In this document: in pieces, positions 42,834 through 51,845 of the stretch
Position numbering within the stretch: position 1 is the first letter of the stretch
Layout: each line of letters opens with the position of its first letter
DNA from: an uncultured Bacteroidota bacterium
GTDB lineage: Bacteria; Bacteroidota; Bacteroidia; Chitinophagales; Chitinophagaceae
Assembly: GCA_903854725.1 (NCBI GenBank)
Contig: CAINWZ010000038.1
Location: forward strand, 1 to 57,994
Length of the DNA stretch: 57,994 nt
Direction of reading: 5' to 3'
Translations under genes and position numbers: made by a program
Notes under the pieces: generated by a model
Seen by the model: the letters and a program-made list of their open reading frames with translations, nothing else
What the model was told of the DNA's origin: nothing
Databases searched by the model: none

Positions 42834-44129
42834 TTATTTTAACTGAGCAGTGTCTACTCTTGTAGGTGTATCTTTCCCTGCTATAATAGTTTGAGCGCTT
42901 TTCGCAATGGCTTTAATTATTTCATTCATATTATCCATATCTAGTGTTTCAAATTGATCACTTGGTTTGTGATAGTTGGGCTCACTATCCATTTTAGAGG
43001 TAGAGATGGTATGAGCAGGCACGCCCAAACGTGCTAAAGTAGCATTGTCTGATCTGTAAAATAAATTTTGATCGGTATAAGGATCTGGATAAAAAGTAAA
43101 AGGCGTTCCAGCTAAATTCTTTTGTAAAATTGCTCCCATATCAGTTTTCTCATAGCCAGTGATATAGGCACTATTTTTACCCCACTTACTTTCAGTGCCT
43201 ATCATTTCTAAATTAAACATTGCTTTTACTGTTATAGGATCAAATTGTTTTGAAAAATACTGTGCGCCAAAACCTCCCACTTCTTCTGCTGTAAATGCAG
43301 CAAAAACTAATGTGCGCTCATTGTTGTTTAGTTTTTGGAAATACTTTGAAAGCATAATCATTGCAGTGGTACCTGCTGCATCATCATTGGCGCCATTGTA
43401 AATACTATCTCCATTAACCGCTCTCGCACTATTAATACCTAAATGATCATAATGACCTGAAAAAATTACATACTCATTAGAAAGCGACTTACCTGGAATA
43501 ACCGCAATCACATTGGCTAAAGAAAGTGTTTCTATTTTATGTGTTGCCTCAATTGTGAATTTTGTAGGTGTTACATTACTCAAAACAAATACAACCGATT
43601 TTTGATTTTCGGTTAAATTAGATTTTAAATTAGTTAAGCGATTAAAATTGGGTGCAAAAGATTCATCAACCAGTACAAGATAATTTTTGCCAGCGCTAAT
43701 ATATTTTCTGGTAGTGGTGCCTAAATTATCTTCCTTATTAACTTTCACCACTTCATACCCACTTGTTTCTGTTATAGAAAAGTTTGGTTGAGGGGTTACT
43801 ACAATTATATTTTTTACATCAATAGTAGCTCCATCAAAATTTCCTGAAGCAGTAATAAACTTTGCAGACATTCTTGAAAAGGATTGTAAATAACTTCCGC
43901 TATTTTTAAAAGTTGCTAACCCGGCTTGAGAAAACTCATTAGCAATAAATGCAGCTGCTTTATCAATACCTTTACTAAATGTTTTACGTCCTTCTAATTC
44001 ATCAGATGATAAATATTTTTCAATGCGCTCTGTTTCTGTTTTAGAAATAATTTGCATCATGTCTTGACTCCAAGATTTTCCTGCAATAAAAACAACGAAT
44101 ACTAATAAATAAATTCTTAGGCACTTCAT
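42834..44129 (-). CDS. M28 family zinc peptidase, exported
   Basis: 431 aa, signal peptide near GKSWSQ. N-terminal IEKYLSSDELEGRKTFSKGIDKAAAFIANEF is the usual M28 prelude, then a PA-like insert, then metal ligands in FSGHYDHLGI (His), YNGANDDAAGT (Asp), FTAEEVGGFG (Glu pair), FNLEMIG (Glu or Asp position) and HTISTSKMDSEPNYHKPSD (His). Aminopeptidase acting outside the cytoplasm. Upstream region contains a perfect TTTGTAT-N3-ATACAAA dyad shared with the divergent sigma-factor gene. Confidence 0.92.
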   Translation of the reverse strand: MKCLRIYLLVFVVFIAGKSWSQDMMQIISKTETERIEKYLSSDELEGRKTFSKGIDKAAAFIANEFSQAGLATFKNSGSYLQSFSRMSAKFITASGNFDGATIDVKNIIVVTPQPNFSITETSGYEVVKVNKEDNLGTTTRKYISAGKNYLVLVDESFAPNFNRLTNLKSNLTENQKSVVFVLSNVTPTKFTIEATHKIETLSLANVIAVIPGKSLSNEYVIFSGHYDHLGINSARAVNGDSIYNGANDDAAGTTAMIMLSKYFQKLNNNERTLVFAAFTAEEVGGFGAQYFSKQFDPITVKAMFNLEMIGTESKWGKNSAYITGYEKTDMGAILQKNLAGTPFTFYPDPYTDQNLFYRSDNATLARLGVPAHTISTSKMDSEPNYHKPSDQFETLDMDNMNEIIKAIAKSAQTIIAGKDTPTRVDTAQLK

Positions 44130-44168
44130 AAAATGATTTTTGATAAATTTAAATGGAAATCTTTTCTG

Positions 44169-44185
44169 TTTGTATACAATACAAA
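44169..44185. promoter_or_regulatory. 17-bp perfect dyad TTTGTAT-N3-ATACAAA, second copy
   Basis: Identical arms to the dyad at 1981-1997, spacer ACA. It lies 39 nt upstream of the M28 gene and about 90 nt upstream of the sigma-factor ATG on the other strand. Confidence 0.4.
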
Positions 44186-44237
44186 TTAGTCAAAATAGCC
44201 TAATTCTCAAAATAGAAGACAGGTGAAAAATTATCTG

Positions 44238-44257
44238 CAAATACTTAAAAGTATTTG
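44238..44257. promoter_or_regulatory. 20-bp dyad CAAATACTT-N2-AAGTATTTG ahead of the sigma factor
   Basis: Nine-bp perfect arms separated by AA, ending 16 nt before the sigma-factor start codon. Position would overlap the transcription start or leader, so it may be an operator or a leader hairpin of the stress module. Confidence 0.45.
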
Positions 44258-44273
44258 TTACATTTATCATACT

Positions 44274-44816
44274 ATGTCAAGTGATCAAGAATTAATTATT
44301 CAATTTCAGCAATCTATCAACAGAGAAGCTAATTTTACTTCACTTCTACATAAACATCAGCAAAAAGTATATTATCAGATAAAGAGAATGGTCCTTGATC
44401 ATGCTGATGCAGATGACATTGCTCAATTGGTTTGGATTAAAATATGGAATAAATTAGATGGGTTTAAAATGGAAAGTGAGTTTACTACCTGGCTATTTAG
44501 AATCGCCTATAACGAAACCCTTAATTATATTCAAAAACAGCAAAAGCAGCGAAATACCCTGACTAATAATGACTTATTAGACTATGAAAATGCTACTGCC
44601 AGCTCCGATAGCCCAAAAAGTACTGAAATTCAAATAGGCCTAGACCGCGCCATTAGCCAACTGCCTGAAAAACAGAAGGTTGTGTTTATGTTGCGCTATT
44701 ACGAGGGCTTTGATTACGAAAAAATTGCAACTATTGTTGGAACAACAATTGGCGGGGCCAAAGCCAATTACCACCAAGCAGTAAAAAAAGTAGAAGGATT
44801 TATCAAAAAGCTTTAA
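44274..44816 (+). CDS. ECF-type RNA polymerase sigma factor
   Basis: 180 aa from ATG 44274; an open frame extends upstream to a GTG at 44223 but crosses the dyad. Region 2: HKHQQKVYYQIKRMVLDHADADDIAQLVWIKIWNKLDGFKMESEFTTWLFRIAYNETLNYI in overlapping pieces; region 4: ISQLPEKQKVVFMLRYYEGFDYEKIATIVGTTIGGAKANYHQAVKKVEGF, a clear HTH. First gene of a three-gene unit with a membrane anti-sigma-like protein and a CpxP-like protein, a set that in other bacteria responds to envelope stress. Confidence 0.93.
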   Translation: MSSDQELIIQFQQSINREANFTSLLHKHQQKVYYQIKRMVLDHADADDIAQLVWIKIWNKLDGFKMESEFTTWLFRIAYNETLNYIQKQQKQRNTLTNNDLLDYENATASSDSPKSTEIQIGLDRAISQLPEKQKVVFMLRYYEGFDYEKIATIVGTTIGGAKANYHQAVKKVEGFIKKL

Positions 44817-44831
44817 ACTTAATGCATAAAT

Positions 44832-45353
44832 ATGAGTCAAAATAACGCTATGGAACAAATGAACAAGGATACTACTTTAGAACAAGACCGCCAATGGGCC
44901 GAAACATTGTTAAACAAACAAAGTTTAAGCCAATTTAACTTGTCTAAAACAGATGCTCCTTTTAATTACTTTGAATCATTCCCTGAAAAGGTGATGAGCC
45001 GAATTGAAAATGAAAAAAGGCAACAAAAGGAAAAAAGGAATGCTACCCTATTTTTCTTGCCTTCATTTATGCAACCATTAAATAGAGTAGCCATTGCAGC
45101 AGCTGTCATTATTATAGTAGGTGGTTCATTTATATTTCTAAATAATTCTGTAAATAAAAAAACCGCCGCTTCCATTGTTGCAGCGCCTATTTCCATACAA
45201 GATTTATCAAGTGAAGAAATAGAAGCATATGTTGATACCAATGAATGGATTGCTGAAATAGATGTACAAAGCCAGATGAATAAAGAAAATACAAGACTTT
45301 CTACTTTAGATGAAAATCAAATTGAAGAAATTAAAAACACTTTATACAAATGA
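44832..45353 (+). CDS. putative anti-sigma factor, single-pass membrane protein
   Basis: 173 aa. Cytosolic N-terminal 75 residues (DRQWAETLLNKQSL, APFNYFESFPEKVMSRIENEKRQQKEK), one membrane helix (RVAIAAAVIIIVGGSFIFL, about 80-98), and a short periplasmic tail with LSSEEIEAYVDTNEWIAEID. There is no zinc-finger HxxxCxxC motif, so it is not a classical ZAS anti-sigma; the call rests on topology and gene order (15 nt after sigma, ATGA overlap with the next gene). Confidence 0.7.
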   Translation: MSQNNAMEQMNKDTTLEQDRQWAETLLNKQSLSQFNLSKTDAPFNYFESFPEKVMSRIENEKRQQKEKRNATLFFLPSFMQPLNRVAIAAAVIIIVGGSFIFLNNSVNKKTAASIVAAPISIQDLSSEEIEAYVDTNEWIAEIDVQSQMNKENTRLSTLDENQIEEIKNTLYK

Positions 45354-45850
45354 AAAAAATAATATTTTTTTTACTGATAAGTATTGTAATGCACACCGTT
45401 GCAATTGCACAACCCAATCCAGAAAGAAGACCTCCTCCTCCTCCGCCTAGAGAAAATCAAAGAGAGAGACAACGCAATGATCGAAGAGATGAAGATGATC
45501 GTCGTGGACCTAGAATGGAAGAAAGGTTAAGACCTGAACAAAAAGAAAAAATTGAATTATTTAAAATTCAATTTATTACAAAAAATTTAGAATTAACTAC
45601 TACAGAAGCAGAGGCTTTCTGGCCTGTTTATGAAGCGCATAAAAAAATGATTCAAGACATTATAAAAACTAAAATGAACGATGAGATTCTATTACAAGAA
45701 TCAATGCTAGATGCTAGAAAAAAATATAGAGCTGACTTACTACCTGTTTTAAAAACGGATGAAAGAGTGAATAAAGCCTTACGCGTTGAAAGAGAATTTT
45801 TGTACAAAATGCGTCATGAAGTAAGTAAAAGACGTGGCTGGGAACAATAA
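45350..45850 (+). CDS. CpxP/Spy-like periplasmic protein with Pro/Arg-rich N-terminus
   Basis: 166 aa, signal peptide ending VAIAQ. After a PPPPPPRENQRERQ low-complexity segment (about residues 25-60) comes a helical hairpin domain of the Spy/CpxP kind: EKIELFKIQFITKNLELTTTEAEAFWPVYEAHKKMIQDI and RKKYRADLLPVLKTDERVNKALRVEREFL. Such proteins are periplasmic chaperones or sensors of envelope damage. The ATG overlaps the stop of the anti-sigma-like gene by 4 nt. Confidence 0.78.
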   Translation: MKKIIFFLLISIVMHTVAIAQPNPERRPPPPPPRENQRERQRNDRRDEDDRRGPRMEERLRPEQKEKIELFKIQFITKNLELTTTEAEAFWPVYEAHKKMIQDIIKTKMNDEILLQESMLDARKKYRADLLPVLKTDERVNKALRVEREFLYKMRHEVSKRRGWEQ

Positions 45851-45886
45851 GGTATTAAAAAAATAGAAATAGGCATTCGCCCTGCA

Positions 45887-45925
45887 AAGCACCCCGGTTT
45901 TTTACTTGGGGTGCTTTTATTTTAT
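45887..45925 (+). terminator. intrinsic terminator of the sigma/CpxP module
   Basis: AAGCACCCC pairs with GGGGTGCTT around a 12-nt loop, followed by TTATTTTA. About 36 nt after the CpxP-like stop codon. Confidence 0.8.
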
Positions 45926-45969
45926 AGACTAGTTTTTGTATATTACAGGATAAAAGTAAACCGTTTTAT

Positions 45970-47412
45970 ATGAAAAAAATATTAGGCTTTTTGGGGATTG
46001 GACTAATCGTAATTATAGCCATTGTATTCGTAAAAACAATAACAAATACACCAGGAGCGCACCAAAAAAGTATGCCATTAGAGGCTTTCCCAACCAATGC
46101 TATTGCCCATATGAGCCAAGCGATTCAAATTCAAACTGAAACGCCAAATGATGATTACCAATTTGATACCGCCACTTTTTTAACGTATCGAAAATTTTTA
46201 GAAACATCCTACCCTTTAATACATAAAAATTTACCTAGAACTATTATTGATAGTTTCAATTATATCTACGAATGGAAAGGAACTGATACTAGTATATTAC
46301 CGATGGTTTTAATGGCACATTACGATGTTGTTCCAGTAGAAGCTTCTGCAGTAAAATTATGGCATGCAGTTCCTTATGGTGGAGAAGTAAAAGAAGGCTA
46401 TATATGGGGAAGAGGAGTGCTAGATGATAAGTCAAGTATGATAGGCATCTTAGAAGCCACCGAAGCACAATTAGCAAAAGGATTTCAACCCAAACAAACA
46501 ATTCTGTTGTGTTTTGGTGCAGATGAAGAATCTAGCGGCAATGGTGCCACAGCGGTGGTAAAATATTTTAAAACATTGCATAAAAGATTTGACATAGTAG
46601 TAGACGAGGGGGGTGAAATATCAACAGAAGAAATGAAAGATGTGAAAAGACCTATAGCTTCAATAGGGGTGGGCGAAAAAGGCTACGTCACTTTAATTTT
46701 GACTGCTCAAAAAGCGGGAGGTCATTCTTCTATTCCTGCTAACTCAACTGCCATTGATATTTTAAGTAAAGGGCTTTATAATTTGCGAGAAAACAAAATG
46801 CCTGCAAAATTAATCCCTCCTATTAAAGCCTATTTGGAAAGAGTAAGTGGATACACCGATAATTTTTGGAAAAAAATGACACTTTCCAATATGTGGCTTT
46901 TTGAAAGACAAGTAATCAATAGCTTATCGGAAGAGCCTACTTCTAATGCCTTGGTCAGAACTACGATTGTTCCAACAATTTTTAATAGCGGGGTAAGAGA
47001 CAATGTGATTCCGACTTTTGCAACCGCTTATGTAAACAGCAGAATTTTACCAGGCGAAACACAACAAGATGTTTACAATTTTGTTGAAAAAAGCATGAAT
47101 GACACCAATATTAAAATTACCTACTACCATAATTACAGCACTTTACCTTCCCCTACTACCGATGTAAATAGTAAAGCTTTTAAAAGAGTAGAGCAGGCAA
47201 TAAATGCAGTGGTAGAAGACGTTATAGTTGCACCTATGTTAATGGTAGGCGCTACCGATTCAAGAAATTATAGAGAAATTAGTGATGGCGTCATAAATTT
47301 TACACCCATGACTAATGCAAAAGGGTATCATGGCATTGATGAAAGATTATTAATAAGTGATTTTCAAAAATGTATTAATTTTTACACTTTACTCATTCAA
47401 GGTTCAAAATAA
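45970..47412 (+). CDS. M20 family metallopeptidase (PM20D1-like), membrane-anchored
   Basis: 480 aa. N-terminal helix (about residues 4-22) anchors or exports the protein. M20 core: LMAHYDVVPVE (metal His), WGRGVLDDKSSMIG (bridging Asp), CFGADEESSGNGA (catalytic Glu pair), VVDEGGEI, dimerisation domain with GGHSSIPANSTAIDIL, and C-terminal metal His in GYHGIDERL. Related to human PM20D1, which hydrolyses or makes N-acyl amino acids. First gene of a tight run with an alpha/beta hydrolase and an amidohydrolase (gaps 10 and 6 nt). Confidence 0.92.
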   Translation: MKKILGFLGIGLIVIIAIVFVKTITNTPGAHQKSMPLEAFPTNAIAHMSQAIQIQTETPNDDYQFDTATFLTYRKFLETSYPLIHKNLPRTIIDSFNYIYEWKGTDTSILPMVLMAHYDVVPVEASAVKLWHAVPYGGEVKEGYIWGRGVLDDKSSMIGILEATEAQLAKGFQPKQTILLCFGADEESSGNGATAVVKYFKTLHKRFDIVVDEGGEISTEEMKDVKRPIASIGVGEKGYVTLILTAQKAGGHSSIPANSTAIDILSKGLYNLRENKMPAKLIPPIKAYLERVSGYTDNFWKKMTLSNMWLFERQVINSLSEEPTSNALVRTTIVPTIFNSGVRDNVIPTFATAYVNSRILPGETQQDVYNFVEKSMNDTNIKITYYHNYSTLPSPTTDVNSKAFKRVEQAINAVVEDVIVAPMLMVGATDSRNYREISDGVINFTPMTNAKGYHGIDERLLISDFQKCINFYTLLIQGSK

Positions 47413-47422
47413 TAATTAAAAA

Positions 47423-48352
47423 ATGAGCAATTTTACAAAACAAAAATTGGGATTATTAATTTGTTTAACATTCATACATATGTCTATCTCTTTTGCGCAG
47501 TATCTGCCTTTGTATAAGAATATCCCTAATAATATTTCAACAACCAATGTAGAATCTGCAAGCGAACAAACGGGTATTTTAATTATTGAAAAAGTATCTA
47601 TACCCACTTATCAATATTTTAGAGTAGCCAATGACAATCAGAGGAGGCCTTGTGTTATTATTTGTCCAGGTGGGGGCTATTTCATTTTGGCTGCAGGACA
47701 CGAAGGGGTTGATCTTGCAAAATACTTTAATAGTATTGGCGTGAATGCTATTGTTTTAAAATATAGAATACCTAATACCGCTAACCAAAAAGATAAAACT
47801 ATTGCGCCTTTACAAGATGTGCAACAAGCTATGTTATTGGCAAGAACCAATGCAGCTAGCTGGGGTATCGATAAAAACAAAATTGGTGTTATGGGCTTTT
47901 CTGCTGGCGGGCATTTAGCAGCAAGCCTAGCCACTCATTACAATGACCTTAAGATTGAAAACCCAGGCGCTGTTTCATTAAGACCCGATTTTCAAATTCT
48001 TATTTATCCTGTAATTAGCTTTGGGCCCAATGGGCATGCAGGTTCAAGAATTAATTTAATTGGAGACGCTAACAATGAAGCTACCCAAACAGCCATACAC
48101 TATTTTAGCAATGAAGAACAAGTAACAAAAAATTCTCCTCCGGCTTTTTTAGTACATGCCAAAGATGACGATGCAGTGCCAGTTTCAAATGCAACTAACT
48201 ATTATGATAAATTAATAGCAAATAATGTTACTGCCGAAATATATTTATTTGAAAAAGGTGGTCACGGTTTTGGTATGAAAAATACAACCAGTGAGGTATA
48301 TTGGCCTGACTTATTAAAAAAATGGATGGAGAAAAATAATTTTATAAAATAA
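47423..48352 (+). CDS. alpha/beta hydrolase (BD-FAE / acetyl-esterase-like), exported
   Basis: 309 aa, signal peptide near SISFAQ. RPCVIICPGGGYFILAAGHEG gives the HGG-type oxyanion region (PGGGY), then AIVLKYRIPNT, VMGFSAGGHLAASLATHY with nucleophile Ser, FLVHAKDDDAVPV with the acid and EKGGHGFGM with the His. Typical of xylan acetyl esterases and related small-molecule esterases. Middle gene of the M20 operon. Confidence 0.9.
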   Translation: MSNFTKQKLGLLICLTFIHMSISFAQYLPLYKNIPNNISTTNVESASEQTGILIIEKVSIPTYQYFRVANDNQRRPCVIICPGGGYFILAAGHEGVDLAKYFNSIGVNAIVLKYRIPNTANQKDKTIAPLQDVQQAMLLARTNAASWGIDKNKIGVMGFSAGGHLAASLATHYNDLKIENPGAVSLRPDFQILIYPVISFGPNGHAGSRINLIGDANNEATQTAIHYFSNEEQVTKNSPPAFLVHAKDDDAVPVSNATNYYDKLIANNVTAEIYLFEKGGHGFGMKNTTSEVYWPDLLKKWMEKNNFIK

Positions 48353-48358
48353 TAATTT

Positions 48359-49630
48359 ATGCATAAATTCTTACTAGCTTTTACAATTTTTATTAGTGCT
48401 TCTTTAAGCGCGCAAAAAACATATGTTATTAACTGTGGTAAACTACTAGATAGTAAAACAGGTGTAGTAAAAGAAAATCAACACATTTTAATTAAAGGCA
48501 ATCAGGTTATTTCTATTAGTAGCAGCCCAATACAAGCAGATTCTGTTATTAATTTAAGCGATTATTTTGTGATGCCAGGATTAATAGATTGCCATACGCA
48601 TGTATTACTTCAGGCAGATATAACTTCGGAAGATTATGATGTACAAATTTTAAAGGAATCTATTCCCTATAGAACTATTAGAGCAACAAGAAGCGCTGAG
48701 CAATCACTCTTAAATGGTTTTACCACCATTCGTGATCTTGGTACTGAAGGTGCAGGCTTTGCAGATGTTGACATTAAAAAAGCAATTAATAAAGGTGTGA
48801 TTGGGGGACCAAGAATGTTTGTATCTACTTTAGCTATTAATACCACCGGACACTATCCCATAAAGACTTCTGATTATGCTTGGGAATTACATCTACCTAA
48901 AGGATTACAAGAAATTACTGGAGCGGATGAAGCAAGAAGAGCTGTTCGACAACAAATTGAACAAGGGGCAGATTGGATTAAAATTTACGCCGATAGAGGT
49001 TACTATAAATTAGCGGATGGATCCTTTAGGTCTTTGCCTAATTTCACAAATGAGGAAATAAATGCTATAGGAGATGAAACAATACGCAGTAGAAAAAAAC
49101 TTGCTGCCCATGCAATGACAAGAGATGGCATTTTAGGTGCTATTCACGCTGGAGCCACTTCCATTGAACATGGAAGTGGAATGGATGAAGAATGTATGAA
49201 ACTTATGGTAGAAAAAGGTGTTTATTGGTGTCCTACCTTATTTGTAAATGAATATGTAGCAGAAGGTCGTGCTAAAATGGGAAGCCCTATCAATTTATAT
49301 TTCAAGCAATCAATACAATCTACTTTTAAAAAGGCTATTGCTATGGGGGTTAAATTAGCCTATGGAACTGATATAGGAGGTTATGATTGGAGTTTACCGC
49401 AAGCAAAAGACTTTACTTATTTTGTTGAATGGGGCTTAACACCAATACAAGCCATACAAACTGCTACCACTACTGCTGCTGAACTATTGGGTATGCAAGG
49501 AAAAATTGGTGAAATAAAAGAAGGCGCTTTTGCTGATATCATAGCCATTAAAAAAGATCCTACAAAAGATATCTCCGTATTGCAAAATATTGATTGGGTT
49601 ATGAAAGATGGAAAAATATACAAGCATTAA
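48359..49630 (+). CDS. amidohydrolase (Xaa-Pro dipeptidase / imidazolonepropionase-like), exported
   Basis: 423 aa with signal peptide near SLSAQ. Metal-dependent hydrolase: VMPGLIDCHTHVLLQ (His79 and His81), GFTTIRDLGTEG, WIKIYADRG (bridging Lys at about 206), LAAHAMTRDG and SIEHGSGMDEE (His), LAYGTDIGGYDW (Asp), TAAELLGMQGKIGEIKEGAFADIIAI. Closely similar in layout to the amidohydrolase part of the fusion at 21417. Third gene of the M20 operon; likely finishes breakdown of N-acyl or Xaa-Pro peptides. Confidence 0.92.
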   Translation: MHKFLLAFTIFISASLSAQKTYVINCGKLLDSKTGVVKENQHILIKGNQVISISSSPIQADSVINLSDYFVMPGLIDCHTHVLLQADITSEDYDVQILKESIPYRTIRATRSAEQSLLNGFTTIRDLGTEGAGFADVDIKKAINKGVIGGPRMFVSTLAINTTGHYPIKTSDYAWELHLPKGLQEITGADEARRAVRQQIEQGADWIKIYADRGYYKLADGSFRSLPNFTNEEINAIGDETIRSRKKLAAHAMTRDGILGAIHAGATSIEHGSGMDEECMKLMVEKGVYWCPTLFVNEYVAEGRAKMGSPINLYFKQSIQSTFKKAIAMGVKLAYGTDIGGYDWSLPQAKDFTYFVEWGLTPIQAIQTATTTAAELLGMQGKIGEIKEGAFADIIAIKKDPTKDISVLQNIDWVMKDGKIYKH

Positions 49631-49635
49631 GAAAG

Positions 49636-50874
49636 CTATTGTTTGACAACACTTCCCTTCCATCCAAAATAAGCCACTACTGCAAAGGCAACAAGAGGAA
49701 CGATATAACCCATTTGTATATTTCCAGTAGCATCGCTTATCACTCCAAAGATGCGCGGCAACACAGCACCTCCTACGATAGACATGACAATTAAACTACT
49801 TGCCATTTCTGTATCTGGACCCAATTGTTGAATTCCCAATGAAAATATAGTAGGAAACATGATAGACATGAAAAAACAAATGGCTATTAATGCGTAAATC
49901 GTGATCATGCCTTTTGCTAAAATGGCTACTACACATAATAGCACACATACAATAGCATAAAAAGTTAATAATTTTCTAGGAAGAAAATATTTCATTAATG
50001 CTGTGCCTAAAAAACGGCCTACTAAAAAAGCTAATCCACCCATACTTAAGTAATCAGCAGCTTGTATATCTGAAATATGAGCAGATTGTGTTGCATATAA
50101 AATAAACAAACTTAATACACATACTTGCGCGCCTACATAAAAGAACTGAGCAATGACAGCCCATGTTAAATGCGAATGTCTAAAAGTATTTAATATAGTT
50201 CGATTTTGCATCGCTCCATTTTTTTCTCTTATATCTGGTAACTTAATTTTAAAAAACAAGAAGGCTATCACTAATAGTATAATGCCTAAAATGGTATAGG
50301 GTGTTTTAACGGTGTATGCTTCTGCTGCTAATGCTGCTTTTTGTGCTACAACCGTCATAGAACCTAATTCTTCACTACTATAGCCTTTGGTTAAGATAAT
50401 TCTAGCGCCAATAGCTGGGGCCAATGCTGCAGCTAAGCCATTAAAAGATTGTGCTAAGTTTAAGCGTTGTGTTGCACTAGATGGATCACCTAAGGAAGAG
50501 GCATAGGGATTTGCCGCTGTTTCTAAAATGGTTAAACCGCAGGCAATAACAAACAAGGCAAATAGAAAATAATTATATGATTGATTATTAGCGGCTGGAA
50601 CAAATAAGAAAGAACCAACAGCAAATAATAATAATCCTGCTATAATCCCGGTTTTATACCCCCATTTTTTCATAATATACCCTGCTGGAAGAGCCATAAA
50701 AAAATAAGCCACAAAAACAGATGAATCTACTAAAGTTGATTGTGTAGTCGTTAGGGTAAATGACTTTTTTAAATGCGGTATTAAAATAGGATCTAAATTA
50801 TGCGCAAAGCCCCATAAAAAAAACAAGCAAGTAATTAAGACGAAAGAGATGATATCAGTTTTGGTTTTTTGCAT
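49636..50874 (-). CDS. MFS sugar transporter, FucP-like
   Basis: 412 aa with 12 hydrophobic helices. Family motifs: LFFLWGFAHNLDPILIPHLKK at the start, VFVAYFFMALPAGYIMKKWGYK, LTILETAANPYASSLG, AQSFNGLAAALAPAIGA and C-terminal PRIFGVISD. The ETAANPY segment is characteristic of the L-fucose/glucose/galactose proton symporters. No sugar catabolic gene is adjacent. Convergent with the amidohydrolase gene 5 nt away. Confidence 0.9.
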   Translation of the reverse strand: MQKTKTDIISFVLITCLFFLWGFAHNLDPILIPHLKKSFTLTTTQSTLVDSSVFVAYFFMALPAGYIMKKWGYKTGIIAGLLLFAVGSFLFVPAANNQSYNYFLFALFVIACGLTILETAANPYASSLGDPSSATQRLNLAQSFNGLAAALAPAIGARIILTKGYSSEELGSMTVVAQKAALAAEAYTVKTPYTILGIILLVIAFLFFKIKLPDIREKNGAMQNRTILNTFRHSHLTWAVIAQFFYVGAQVCVLSLFILYATQSAHISDIQAADYLSMGGLAFLVGRFLGTALMKYFLPRKLLTFYAIVCVLLCVVAILAKGMITIYALIAICFFMSIMFPTIFSLGIQQLGPDTEMASSLIVMSIVGGAVLPRIFGVISDATGNIQMGYIVPLVAFAVVAYFGWKGSVVKQ

Positions 50875-51005
50875 AGCTCACTAATTATAATTAAATATAA
50901 TCTATCCAAAACATTTAATCAAAAAATTAGTTAATAGAATTCAATTAAAAGAAGCTAAAGGCCTACTTTTGAATAAGAATAAACAAACCAACTATTATCA
51001 AAACA

Positions 51006-51025
51006 CTTTGTTACACTAAACAAAG
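51006..51025. promoter_or_regulatory. 20-bp dyad CTTTGTT-N6-AACAAAG ahead of the NIPSNAP gene
   Basis: Perfect 7-bp arms with spacer ACACTA, ending 19 nt before the NIPSNAP start codon; possible operator, nothing else supports it. Confidence 0.3.
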
Positions 51026-51044
51026 AACCATAAATGTAAAACAT

Positions 51045-51845
51045 ATGAAAAGATTAATGATTAGCATAGCCTTTATGCTTATTGCCGCTGTAAATTTTGC
51101 GAATACTATCAATAGCCTAAACTTTGCAAAATCAACACCTCGTGATTATTACTTAATTCAAGTATACCATTGTGCTACTTCAAAACAAATAGCCAATATT
51201 GATACTTATTTAAAAACAACTTTCTTGCCCTATTTACACCAAAATGGAATTAATAAAGTAGGGGTATTCGCGCCCTTAGATAACGATACTGCAGCAGATA
51301 AAAGGTTATATGTTTGGATTCCTTTCAGATCTATTGAAAAATTAGATGAGCTGGATCAAAAAATTGAACAACTAGATCCTATGGGCAATGAAGCTATTAT
51401 TCATTTAGAGAGTGCCGATAGTAGCTTGCCTTATAATCGTATTGAAAAGATTTTAACAAGGGCTTTTAAATTTCAACCTCAATATGTTACAACTTCAAGT
51501 TTAACTAAATCTAGTAGTCGCGTTTATGAATATAGAAGTTATGAAAGCCCTACAGAAGACATGCATTTAAGAAAAGTACATATGTTTAATGAAGGAGGAG
51601 AAGTGACCCTTTTTGCTAATCTTAATTTTAACGCCATTTTTTATTCGAAAGTAATTGCGGGAAGCAGAATGCCTAATTTAATTTACATGACAAGCTTTAA
51701 CAATATGGAAGACCGCAATGCACATTGGAAATCATTTGTGGACGCGCCACTTTGGAAAAAGATTTCAGCAGCACCAGAATACTTAAATTCTGTCAATAGA
51801 AATGAAACAGTATTAATGAGCGCTCGTGATTATGCCGATTTTTAG
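51045..51845 (+). CDS. NIPSNAP family protein, exported
   Basis: 266 aa with a signal peptide ending NFAN. Two ferredoxin-like dimeric alpha/beta barrel halves: DYYLIQVYHCATSKQIANIDTYLKTTFLPYLHQNGINKVGVF and, in the second half, VYEYRSYESPTEDMHLRKVHMFNEGGEVTLF followed by LIYMTSFNNMEDRNAHWKSFVDAPLWKKIS (quoted in pieces of one region). NIPSNAP proteins have no settled biochemical role. Overlaps the TolC gene on the other strand by 4 nt. Confidence 0.88.
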   Translation: MKRLMISIAFMLIAAVNFANTINSLNFAKSTPRDYYLIQVYHCATSKQIANIDTYLKTTFLPYLHQNGINKVGVFAPLDNDTAADKRLYVWIPFRSIEKLDELDQKIEQLDPMGNEAIIHLESADSSLPYNRIEKILTRAFKFQPQYVTTSSLTKSSSRVYEYRSYESPTEDMHLRKVHMFNEGGEVTLFANLNFNAIFYSKVIAGSRMPNLIYMTSFNNMEDRNAHWKSFVDAPLWKKISAAPEYLNSVNRNETVLMSARDYADF

